Positions 8,970 through 15,463 of a stretch of DNA of 42,571 nucleotides are shown here, piece after piece (position 1 is the first letter of the stretch; every line of letters begins with the position of its first letter). The position numbers and the translations under genes are program-made. A model generated the notes under the pieces. That model had not been told where the DNA came from. It made no database searches and saw nothing but the letters and a program-made list of their open reading frames with translations. Origin of the DNA: Gammaproteobacteria bacterium (lineage in GTDB: Bacteria > Pseudomonadota > Gammaproteobacteria > Steroidobacterales > Steroidobacteraceae); NCBI GenBank assembly GCA_003132025.1, contig PKWJ01000018.1, positions 419 to 42,989 of the forward strand. Reading direction: 5' to 3'.

Positions 8970-10162
8970 GGGCTGATTATCGCCAGGTGTGCCAGGGACA
9001 GGCCAAGCAGTGCGCTGATGAAAACTACCAGCAACGGCGGTGCTCGCCAGACCGTGAGCAGCACAAAGCCGACCAGGGCGACTGCCAGATCTGCCGCGGT
9101 ACCGACCGAACTGGTCCAGATCGGGTCGTACAGTGCAGCGCCCAGCAAGCCGACCACCGCGGCATTGACGCCACGCATGACAGCCTGCGCATCCGCGCGC
9201 TGGCGCAAGCTATTCCAGAATGGCAGCGCGCCGATGACGATCAGCATCCCGGGGAGAAATATAGCCACCAGGCCGAGCCCAGCCCCCGCCAGGCCGTGTG
9301 GCGAAGGATGCACTACGGCGCCCAGGTAGGCTGCGAAGCTGAACAGTGGCCCGGGGATCCCCTGTGCCGCACCATAGCCGGCCAGAAAGGTGTCGTCGCT
9401 CACCCAACCCGGGGCGACAAACGCCTCGCGCAGCAGCGGCAACACCACGTGACCGCCGCCGAATACCAGTGCGCCTGAACGGTAGAACGCGTCGAGCAGC
9501 GCCAACGTCTGCGAATGATAGAGATCGCGCACCAGCGGCAGGCCACCCAGCAGTGCCAGGAAGGCGATGAGCGCCACCAGTCCCGCGCGCGGCGAAACAG
9601 GCACGACCAGATGTGCCGTCGTCGCCGGTGCTGGCGCCCGGCACAGCCACAGGCCAGCCAGTCCACCGCCGGCGATGGTGGCGACCTGGGCCAGCGGTGA
9701 GCTGATGCACAAAAGAATCAGCGCCGCGGCGAGCGCGATCGTCGCCCGCTCGCGGTCGGGACACAGCGTGCGCGCCATGCCCCACACGGCCTGTGCGACG
9801 ATGGCCACGGCGACCAGCCTAAGACCATGCAGCAGACCGGCACCGGCTGGACCGGCAAGTGCCGCCGCGCCATAGGCGAACAGGACCATGATGATGGCCG
9901 ACGGTAACGTGAAGCCGAACCATGCCGCGAGGCCTCCAGAATAGCCAGCCCGCGCCAGGCCGATGCAGAACCCGACCTGACTGCTGGCGGGCCCGGGAAG
10001 AAATTGGCACAGGGCGACAAGATCGGCATAGGCGGGCTCGTCCAGCCAGCCGCGGCGCACGACGAACTCATTCCGGAAATAGCCAACATGGGCAATTGGG
10101 CCACCGAAGCAGCTCATGCCCATTTTGAAGAAAGCCAACAGCACCTCGGATGGCGAACCCAT
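8966..10162 (-). CDS. chrA: Chromate transporter, CHR family (ChrA-like)
   Basis: 398 residues, the long two-domain form of the CHR family. Each half begins with its signature: FFKMGMSCFGGPIAHVGYFR and CQFLPGPASSQVGFCIGLA in the N-terminal half, FGGGHVVLPLLREAFV and GYGAAQGIPGPLFSFAAYLG in the C-terminal half. About ten hydrophobic segments are visible, as expected for an inner-membrane carrier that exports chromate driven by the membrane potential. Family members may have other anionic substrates, so chromate resistance is an inference. The ATG is followed without gap by the CHR motif. It overlaps the downstream SDR gene by four bases. Confidence 0.9.
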   Translation of the reverse strand: MGSPSEVLLAFFKMGMSCFGGPIAHVGYFRNEFVVRRGWLDEPAYADLVALCQFLPGPASSQVGFCIGLARAGYSGGLAAWFGFTLPSAIIMVLFAYGAAALAGPAGAGLLHGLRLVAVAIVAQAVWGMARTLCPDRERATIALAAALILLCISSPLAQVATIAGGGLAGLWLCRAPAPATTAHLVVPVSPRAGLVALIAFLALLGGLPLVRDLYHSQTLALLDAFYRSGALVFGGGHVVLPLLREAFVAPGWVSDDTFLAGYGAAQGIPGPLFSFAAYLGAVVHPSPHGLAGAGLGLVAIFLPGMLIVIGALPFWNSLRQRADAQAVMRGVNAAVVGLLGAALYDPIWTSSVGTAADLAVALVGFVLLTVWRAPPLLVVFISALLGLSLAHLAIISP

Positions 10163-10296
10163 CGCTCAGGACAATAACCCGCCGGCAGGTGCATGAGAAG
10201 AACTTCGCCTGGCGCAACTATTTCTCGTTTGTCGCGCCGCTGGCGCCCGGCTAGGGTTTCAGCCTCGAGTCCCCCACTCGATTTGGAGCTGACACT

Positions 10297-10758
10297 ATGG
10301 ATACGCGCCTGTTCAAGACCACACTGCTGCTCATAATCGGCCTCGTGACGCTGGGCGCAGCCGGCATCTCGTCCGCCGCCAAGCGCGCGGTCACATTGAC
10401 TCAGGATCCCCTGGTCATGCGGCTGAGCAAGGATGAATTTCGCATCGCCTTCGGCATCAATGCCGAACGGGGCGGGCCCAACGGCTGCAACGGCGTGATC
10501 CGCTACCGGGTCGACTGGAAGACCGAAGACGGCATGACACGCTCGGAGGTCAGGCTGGTGAACTACACCGTGCTGCCGCACGCGAGCCGCGCCCTGACCG
10601 TGGACCGGCAGTATTTCGACACCGCCGAAGCCCAGCACACGACTGACGTAGTCAAGGTGAGCGTCGATCGCATCACCTGCCTGGATAGCGGCAACTCACA
10701 CCCGCCGCAAGTAGCTTCGGCCACGGCGGCACCCGCGGCCGCCGAACGATTGCAGTAG
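10297..10758 (+). CDS. Exported protein of unknown function
   Basis: 153 residues; I do not recognise the family. A hydrophobic N-terminus (LFKTTLLLIIGLVTLGAAGISSAA) is a signal peptide or anchor. The remaining part looks beta-rich, with the pattern DPLVMRLSKDEFRIAFGI and two cysteines (NGCNG and RITCLD) that could form a disulfide. The tail is alanine/proline-rich. The ATG at 10297 has a good GGAG 7 bases upstream. It is divergent from chrA and convergent with the DUF1275 gene 17 bases downstream. Periplasmic location is inferred. Confidence 0.75.
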   Translation: MDTRLFKTTLLLIIGLVTLGAAGISSAAKRAVTLTQDPLVMRLSKDEFRIAFGINAERGGPNGCNGVIRYRVDWKTEDGMTRSEVRLVNYTVLPHASRALTVDRQYFDTAEAQHTTDVVKVSVDRITCLDSGNSHPPQVASATAAPAAAERLQ

Positions 10759-10775
10759 GCTTCGAAATTCACCAG

Positions 10776-11471
10776 TCAGCGCGGCTGCGCTCGAGCGGTG
10801 AGCGTCGGCGCTGCGATCTCCGGTCGCAGCGCGATCGCCAGCAGTGCCAGCAGCGGCGGTACTGCGAAGCACCACATGTGCAGATAGACGTACGCTAACG
10901 CGGCCGCCGCGCACCCGACGGCAAAGCCGAGGATGTTTGCCGCCATGTGCGCCAGCCGCGTGCGGATCGGATCGGACTCGGGCAGTCCGCGCAGCAGGTC
11001 CACCACATCGATCATCGCCTGGGTGGTGTTGCCGGTCATGATCGTGGTGGGAGGCGCGGCAGCCAGATGCAAGCGCTGGGTCGCGTTTTGCACCGCCATT
11101 GCCGATACCAGCGTCATGCCGGTGACCAGGGCGGGCCAGACATCCCCGTTCGGAAATGGCCCGAGCCGAATCGCGAGCACCGCGGCGGCCAGCAGCAGCA
11201 CGAGCTTCACGCTCAGCAGCACCCGCAGCTGCGATGCCGCGTGCGCCGCCAGCACATAGCCAAGCACACGCACCAGCGCCACCACCACGCAGAACAGTGG
11301 CAGCGCAATCAGCTTGGCCAGCACGCCGGAGCTGCCCAGTACCAGCGCCGCTCCGACCGTCACGAAATTACCGGTCACATGCGAGCTGAACAACCCCTGC
11401 AGCGCCAGGAAGCCGGCGCTGTCCACGTAGCCGCCGTTGACGCTCAGCAGGACCGGAAGCGACAATTTCAT
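10776..11471 (-). CDS. DUF1275 (YoaK-like) membrane protein
   Basis: 231 residues from the ATG at 11471; an in-frame TTG eight codons upstream has no better ribosome binding site. The family signature is clear: LSVNGGYVDSAGFLAL at the start, FSSHVTGNFVT, and a second copy of the theme in MAVQNATQRL...TTIMTGNTTQAMIDV. Six or so transmembrane helices are predicted by eye. The family is found widely in bacteria and its role is not established. It is divergent from the DUF302 gene. Confidence 0.88.
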   Translation of the reverse strand: MKLSLPVLLSVNGGYVDSAGFLALQGLFSSHVTGNFVTVGAALVLGSSGVLAKLIALPLFCVVVALVRVLGYVLAAHAASQLRVLLSVKLVLLLAAAVLAIRLGPFPNGDVWPALVTGMTLVSAMAVQNATQRLHLAAAPPTTIMTGNTTQAMIDVVDLLRGLPESDPIRTRLAHMAANILGFAVGCAAAALAYVYLHMWCFAVPPLLALLAIALRPEIAAPTLTARAQPR

Positions 11472-11579
11472 TCGACGTTCGCGCGCGTTGTGCAACGCGC
11501 ACGATAGACGGCAGGAAAATCGATGTCCACGTAAGATTGGCAGCCGCGGATTTCTCCTGCATACACTGGAGTGGCATCA

Positions 11580-11984
11580 ATGACCGGAATCGACGATACA
11601 GATCGCGGCATCGTGCGCATCGCTTCGCACCACACGGTCGCCGAGACGATGGACCGCATCGAATCGCTGCTGAAGCAACGCGGTATTCTGGTGTTCGCTC
11701 GCATCGATTTCAGCGGCGATGCCGCGCGCGCCGGTCTGACCATGCGCCCCGAGCAGTTACTGATCTTCGGCAATCCAAAAGCGGGCACGCCGTTGATGCT
11801 GGCCGCACCGGTCGCCGGCCTCGATCTGCCGCTCAAGGCCCTGGTCTGGCAGGAGACGGACGATCGCGTGTGGATCGCCTACAACGACCCGCACTACGTC
11901 GTTCGACGCCATGCGCTGGCGGCTGCGCTGAGCGCCAATCTGGCGGCCGCGGTGCCGATACTCGAGCAGGCGGCGCAGCCCTAG
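11580..11984 (+). CDS. DUF302 domain protein
   Basis: 134 residues, almost entirely one DUF302 domain: HHTVAETMDRIESLLKQRGILVFARIDFSGDA, then LRPEQLLIFGNPKAGTPLM-like text and DDRVWIAYNDPHYV. These are the hallmark positions (HS..T..R....L...G..VFA.ID, FGNPK.GTPLM, W..Y.DP). I chose the ATG at 11580 because GGAG lies 7 bases upstream; a GTG at 11571 overlaps that site. No signal peptide. Function unknown. Confidence 0.9.
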   Translation: MTGIDDTDRGIVRIASHHTVAETMDRIESLLKQRGILVFARIDFSGDAARAGLTMRPEQLLIFGNPKAGTPLMLAAPVAGLDLPLKALVWQETDDRVWIAYNDPHYVVRRHALAAALSANLAAAVPILEQAAQP

Positions 11985-11990
11985 GCTGCA

Positions 11991-12019
11991 TTGGACGTGC
12001 AGATGCGATTAATTATCAT
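11991..12019 (+). promoter_or_regulatory. Probable sigma-70 promoter in an AT-rich island
   Basis: TTGGAC (11991-11996), 17 bases, then TATCAT (12014-12019) is a good sigma-70 fit for the gene starting at 12116. The -10 lies inside the palindrome ATTAAT-TATC-ATTAAT (12008-12023), an AT-rich patch that stands out in this GC-rich window and partly resembles a Fur-type operator on the opposite strand. Confidence 0.5.
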
Positions 12020-12115
12020 TAATATCAATAGCCTCGGCTCTCGAGCGAGGGTGTCGCTGTACAATTGCGCCATTGCGACCGCCATCGGCGATGCTTGCAG
12101 AAGGAGCGCTCAGCA

Positions 12116-12649
12116 ATGAACCGCTTGTTCGATGCCTTACTGCTAGTCGCGGCCACCACCCTCGCCGCAGCAACCACACTGCCCGAACCACCGGCACCGC
12201 CGTCGGTCGAGATCGCGCCTGGTTACCAGGCGGCGCTGAAGTCGACCTACGGCGCGCGGGAAGGCACGGTGTTGCGCTCCTATATTCTCGATTCGACCTC
12301 CGAGGCGCTCAAGGCAGCCCATGGCGAATGCAATCTGGGCCTCTTTATCGTGCTGGAACGTGCCGCTCCAACCCACCCGACGATGAAACAGCAGGACGAC
12401 AACCCGGCGCTCGATCCGTTTCGATCGGTGTACGTCAACGGCGGTGCCTCGCTGATCGGCTACTTACGCGGCGCGGACGGCCGCACGCTCGCGACGGTCA
12501 AGGACAAGTATTTCGCCGACCAGCTGCGGTTCGTCTCCGCCGGCAAGGATCCCTGGAGCGACGCCCGGCTCGCGATCGGGCAGTTCACCGCAAAGCTGGT
12601 GAAGGCCTGCAGGCAGCAAACGACCGCTGCCGATGGGTCAGCACACTGA
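12116..12649 (+). CDS. Exported protein of unknown function
   Basis: 177 residues from the ATG at 12116, which has a strong AAGGAG about 10 bases upstream and begins a signal peptide (MNRLFDALLLVAATTLAAATT). A longer frame opening at 12065 is rejected for these reasons. The mature part has no family I know; it contains one cysteine (HGECNLGLF) and another near the C-terminus (VKACRQQ). The gene has its own promoter and converges on fpr 22 bases away. Confidence 0.75.
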   Translation: MNRLFDALLLVAATTLAAATTLPEPPAPPSVEIAPGYQAALKSTYGAREGTVLRSYILDSTSEALKAAHGECNLGLFIVLERAAPTHPTMKQQDDNPALDPFRSVYVNGGASLIGYLRGADGRTLATVKDKYFADQLRFVSAGKDPWSDARLAIGQFTAKLVKACRQQTTAADGSAH

Positions 12650-12671
12650 CGCCGCACAGCGGCCGAAGCCT

Positions 12672-13448
12672 TCAGCGTTCGACGAAGGCGCGCTCGATAA
12701 CGTAGTCGCCGGGCTCGCCGATATGCGGTGAAATCTGAAAACCGCGTGCATCCAGCAGCGCGCAGGTGTCGGCCAGCATCGCGGGACTGCCGCAGACCAT
12801 CATCCGGTCGCTGGCGGCATCGATCGGCGGCAAATGCAGGTCCCGACCGAGGCGGCCCGATTCGATCAGATTCGTGAGCCGGCCCCGGTTCCGGTACGGT
12901 TCGCGGGTGACAGTCGGATAGTAGTGCAGCTGCCGGCGCACCGCTGCTCCCAGGTACTCGTCCGCGTGCAATTCGGCAATACGATGCCTGACCACGGCGG
13001 TCTCGCGCACCCAGCGCACTCCCTGGACCAGCACTATGGTCTCGAAGCGTTCATAGACTTCCGGATCCTTGATGACGCTCATGAAGGGCGCGGCACCGGT
13101 GCCGGTGCTGAGCAGATAGAGACGCTTTCCGGGCTTGAGGTCGTGCAGCAGCAGCGTGCCGGTCGGCTTGCGCGATACCAGGACTTCATCGCCGGCGCGT
13201 ATGTGCTGCAGGCGCGAGGTCAGCGGGCCATCGGGAACCTTGATGCTCAGGAACTCCAGATGCTCCTCGTGATTGGCACTGGCGATACTGTAGGCACGCA
13301 GCAGCGGGCGGCTGTCGATCGTAAGGCCCACCATGACGAACTGGCCGTTGTCGAACCTTAAGGCCCGGTCGCGCGTGGTGGCGAACGTAAACTGGGTGTC
13401 GGTCCAGTGTTGAATTTTGAGCACACGCTCAGTACCTATCGCGGCCAA
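12672..13448 (-). CDS. fpr: Ferredoxin--NADP reductase, proteobacterial subclass I
   Basis: 258 residues, the usual length of bacterial Fpr. The FAD-binding motif is RAYSIASA, the NADP-binding motif is STGTGAAPFMSVI, and MMVCGSPAML is the nicotinamide-side CG motif. The C-terminus YVIERAFVER matches the subclass I enzymes of Azotobacter and Pseudomonas, where the tail stacks on the flavin. It catalyses reversible electron transfer between NADPH and ferredoxin or flavodoxin in the cytoplasm. The start is a TTG with AGGTGG about 8 bases upstream; no ATG is available at the conserved N-terminus. Confidence 0.93.
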   Translation of the reverse strand: MAAIGTERVLKIQHWTDTQFTFATTRDRALRFDNGQFVMVGLTIDSRPLLRAYSIASANHEEHLEFLSIKVPDGPLTSRLQHIRAGDEVLVSRKPTGTLLLHDLKPGKRLYLLSTGTGAAPFMSVIKDPEVYERFETIVLVQGVRWVRETAVVRHRIAELHADEYLGAAVRRQLHYYPTVTREPYRNRGRLTNLIESGRLGRDLHLPPIDAASDRMMVCGSPAMLADTCALLDARGFQISPHIGEPGDYVIERAFVER

Positions 13449-13551
13449 TGTGCAGCCACCTGGTCAGCTCACGGATGAGGGGGCGCATGTTACCTGCTGC
13501 GCCCGCCGGGCGAACCCCGCCTTCGGCTATGGCTTGATAATCGGTTGTTAT

Positions 13552-13583
13552 AAAACCGTGCGCGAGCGCCGGACGGCGCCGCG
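13552..13583 (-). terminator. Rho-independent terminator after the DsbA-like gene
   Basis: Directly after the stop codon at 13586, the minus strand forms a stem CGCG-GCGCC, loop GTCC, GGCGC-(T bulge)-CGCG (13561-13583), followed after five bases by TTTTAT. This should end the operon that begins with the DUF883 gene. Confidence 0.5.
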
Positions 13584-13585
13584 GG

Positions 13586-14128
13586 TCATTTCTTCAGCAG
13601 CGCTTGCACCGCATCGAACAGCGAATGGATGCCGAAAGAGACGTCGTGTATCCGGCCATTGACGTAAAACGTCGGCGTGCCGCGCACGCCGCTGTCGCGC
13701 CCGCTGCGCTGATGCTCGCGAATGCGCTGCAGATAGACCTGGTCGTCCATCTCCGCGGTGTAACGCGCCATGTCGATCGGCAGGCGCTCGGCGTAGCTGC
13801 GCAGCTGGTTGGTCTTCAGATGCAGTTGATTTTCGAACAGCAGATCGTGCATCGGCCAGAACTGGCCCTGAGCACCGGCGCATTCGGCCGCCTGCGCCGC
13901 CATCAGCGCGTGCGGGTGCACTTCTTCGAGCGGGTAATGGCGAAACGCGAATCTGACCTGCTCGGCACAACGCTCGAGCAGCAGCTTCACTGCCGGCGCT
14001 GCCTGCTTGCAGTTCGGGCACTCAAAATCGGCGTATTCCACCAGGGTGACCCGCGCGTGCTCCGGCCCCAGCACATGATCCACCGCGCTCACTGGCGCGG
14101 TCAGCTTGAAGAATTGGTTCGCGGTCAA
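13586..14128 (-). CDS. DsbA-family thiol:disulfide oxidoreductase, cytoplasmic type
   Basis: 180 residues from a TTG at 14128. The thioredoxin-fold core follows: LVEYADFECPNC, with the redox motif CPNC at 37-40, and the cis-proline loop GVRGTPTFYVNG. The family (DsbA/FrnE-like, sometimes fused to NhaA antiporters) oxidises or reduces thiols. There is no signal peptide, so a cytoplasmic role is likely. The start is problematic: no in-frame ATG exists near the conserved N-terminus. An ATG with a good GAGG site (14148) lies out of frame and opens a seven-codon ORF whose TGA overlaps the TTG. Reinitiation at the TTG or a frameshift would explain this. It is the last gene of the YqjD-like operon. 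Confidence 0.85.
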   Translation of the reverse strand: MTANQFFKLTAPVSAVDHVLGPEHARVTLVEYADFECPNCKQAAPAVKLLLERCAEQVRFAFRHYPLEEVHPHALMAAQAAECAGAQGQFWPMHDLLFENQLHLKTNQLRSYAERLPIDMARYTAEMDDQVYLQRIREHQRSGRDSGVRGTPTFYVNGRIHDVSFGIHSLFDAVQALLKK

Positions 14129-14148
14129 CGACGCACCGGCTGGGTCAT
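14125..14148 (-). CDS. Seven-codon leader ORF before the DsbA-like gene
   Basis: ATG at 14148 (overlapping the stop of the 55-codon gene as ATGA and preceded by GAGG) opens MTQPVRR then TGA at 14127-14125. The TGA overlaps the TTG start of the DsbA-like frame (TTGA). It may act in translational coupling, or be the true N-terminus separated by a frameshift. Only the sequence features are certain. Confidence 0.35.
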   Translation of the reverse strand: MTQPVRR

Positions 14149-14312
14149 TTGACCTCGTGGCTCCACGGCAGCGGATCGCTCGCCGGAAAAGTGTCGTCAA
14201 GCTCCTGGTCCAGTTCCTGGTCGAGGCGCTTTTCGTCCGGCGTCAGCTCGGGCGGCGCGGCCGGCTCTGCCGGCGCCGGGACGGTCGATGGAGACCTGGT
14301 GCGCGGATCCAC
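14145..14312 (-). CDS. Small 55-residue protein with TFPASDP motif
   Basis: This small gene starts at GTG 14312, with GGAG 8 bases upstream overlapping the stop of the YqjK-like gene, and ends with TGA at 14145. The N-terminus is Pro/Ala-rich; the C-terminal part reads LDQELDQELDDTFPASDPLPW. The LDxxLxDTFPASDP block is one I recognise from many short uncharacterised proteobacterial proteins, which supports a real, conserved gene. It is acidic, has no cysteine and no membrane segment, so is likely cytoplasmic. It is packed five bases after the YqjK-like gene and overlaps the leader ORF of the DsbA-like gene, so it belongs to the operon. Function unknown. Confidence 0.85.
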   Translation of the reverse strand: MDPRTRSPSTVPAPAEPAAPPELTPDEKRLDQELDQELDDTFPASDPLPWSHEVK

Positions 14313-14317
14313 GTTCG

Positions 14318-14608
14318 CTACTCCGATGGCAACACGGATCGTTTGAGTCGCTGCAGGCTGTTGAATAGCAGCCAGGCGCGGCCGATGTAACCCATTGTGC
14401 GGCCGGCACCGAGCCCAAGGGCCAGCGCCGCGGCCGCCCCAAGGACCAATGGCGATATTCGTATGCGTCGCACCATCGCCACGCCACGCTCGAACTTTTT
14501 CACGTCCGCGTGGATCCTCGCCAGCGCTGCTTCCATTCGCTGGCGCTGCACCGTGCCACGTATCTGCAACGCCCCACGGCGCCGGGCGAACTCGTCGGCG
14601 CGGCTCAT
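14318..14608 (-). CDS. YqjK-like small membrane protein
   Basis: 96 residues starting at the ATG that overlaps the upstream stop by four bases (ATGA). The N-terminal half is basic and helical (MSRADEFARRRGALQIRGTVQRQRME), followed by a single hydrophobic segment (ISPLVLGAAAALALGLG) and a short basic tail. Position after YqjD- and YqjE-like genes and the Arg-rich start match the YqjK family, but the similarity is modest. Its role is unknown; in Enterobacteria the yqjDEK operon is stationary-phase induced. Confidence 0.75.
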   Translation of the reverse strand: MSRADEFARRRGALQIRGTVQRQRMEAALARIHADVKKFERGVAMVRRIRISPLVLGAAAALALGLGAGRTMGYIGRAWLLFNSLQRLKRSVLPSE

Positions 14609-15009
14609 GGGGGCGCCTTCAGAATGGTGCGATCCTTGGCCAGTTCAGTCAGCGTGGTCGCAAACAGACTGCGTTGCACCCGCAGCTTCGCCAGCACCAC
14701 ACCGGCCGCCGCCGCGGCGAGCAGCAGGAAGGCGCACATCACCAGCACCGCTACCAGCACCCGGTGGCTGTCCCAGAACACGAATATCAGTGCCAGGCCG
14801 CCGAACAATAGGCCCAATACGGCCGCCATCAGTGCGCTCAATACCCACAGCACCAGTACTACCAGGCTCTCCAGCCCTTCCTGCAGCTCGGTGAACACCA
14901 GCTCGAGCCGCGTCTGCACCATCTCCAGTGCAGTGACGAACAACTGACCGACCGAGTCGAGGAAACCACTGATCCGCGACTGCTGCGATTCCCCCGGAAG
15001 CTCGGTCAT
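14605..15009 (-). CDS. YqjE-like phage-holin superfamily membrane protein
   Basis: 134 residues from the ATG at 15009 (MTELPGES); an upstream extension to 15087 runs into the DUF883 gene and is rejected. The pattern is that of the holin-3/YqjE family: an amphipathic start (LDSVGQLFVTALEMVQTRLELVFTELQEGLE), two transmembrane helices around 50-75 and 80-105, and a basic C-terminus. It follows the DUF883 gene by 22 bases. These proteins sit in the inner membrane with the DUF883 partner; molecular function is not known. Confidence 0.87.
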   Translation of the reverse strand: MTELPGESQQSRISGFLDSVGQLFVTALEMVQTRLELVFTELQEGLESLVVLVLWVLSALMAAVLGLLFGGLALIFVFWDSHRVLVAVLVMCAFLLLAAAAAGVVLAKLRVQRSLFATTLTELAKDRTILKAPP

Positions 15010-15031
15010 GCCGTACGGTCCGATGGGCTGC

Positions 15032-15376
15032 TCAGTCTCGCGAGCGCAGCAGCAACGCGCCGAGCACGAATCCGGCCAGCGCGGCAAAGCCTACCGACTG
15101 CCATGGGTTGTCGCGCACGTATTGATCGCCCTTCTGCACGTACTCGCGGCCCTGGTCGAGGATGCCCTCCTGGACATCGGCCAGCCGCTCCTTCGCGCTG
15201 GCCAGGGTTTCGGCGGCCTGCGCTTTGGCGACATCGATCTTGTCGCCGGCATAGGACGCGGACGCCTTCAGCAGCGCCTCGGAATCGCGGATCACGGCCT
15301 GCAGATGCTCGTACAGCTGTTCGGCGTCGACCGGATCGGCCATGGTGGATTTCTTTCTGGCTTTCATTGCGGACAT
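15032..15376 (-). CDS. DUF883 family protein (YqjD/ElaB-like), ribosome-binding membrane anchor
   Basis: 114 residues from the ATG at 15376, which has GGAG 8 bases upstream. Family features: a basic start, a long coiled amphipathic helix (AEQLYEHLQAVIRDSEALLKAS, then KERLADVQEGI), the conserved DNPWQSVGFAALAGFVLGALLLRSRD tail, which is the single C-terminal TM helix followed by RSRD. E. coli YqjD and ElaB anchor ribosomes to the membrane in stationary phase; the same role is plausible here. It is the first gene of the yqjD-yqjE-yqjK-small protein-dsbA-like operon. Confidence 0.93.
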   Translation of the reverse strand: MSAMKARKKSTMADPVDAEQLYEHLQAVIRDSEALLKASASYAGDKIDVAKAQAAETLASAKERLADVQEGILDQGREYVQKGDQYVRDNPWQSVGFAALAGFVLGALLLRSRD

Positions 15377-15463
15377 AGCGGGTTCTCCGAAGGATGTTAG
15401 TCGCGGCATACCGAGCGGCGCAACATGTCTGCTCGCAGCCGCTGACGGGGCCATGATACTAAC

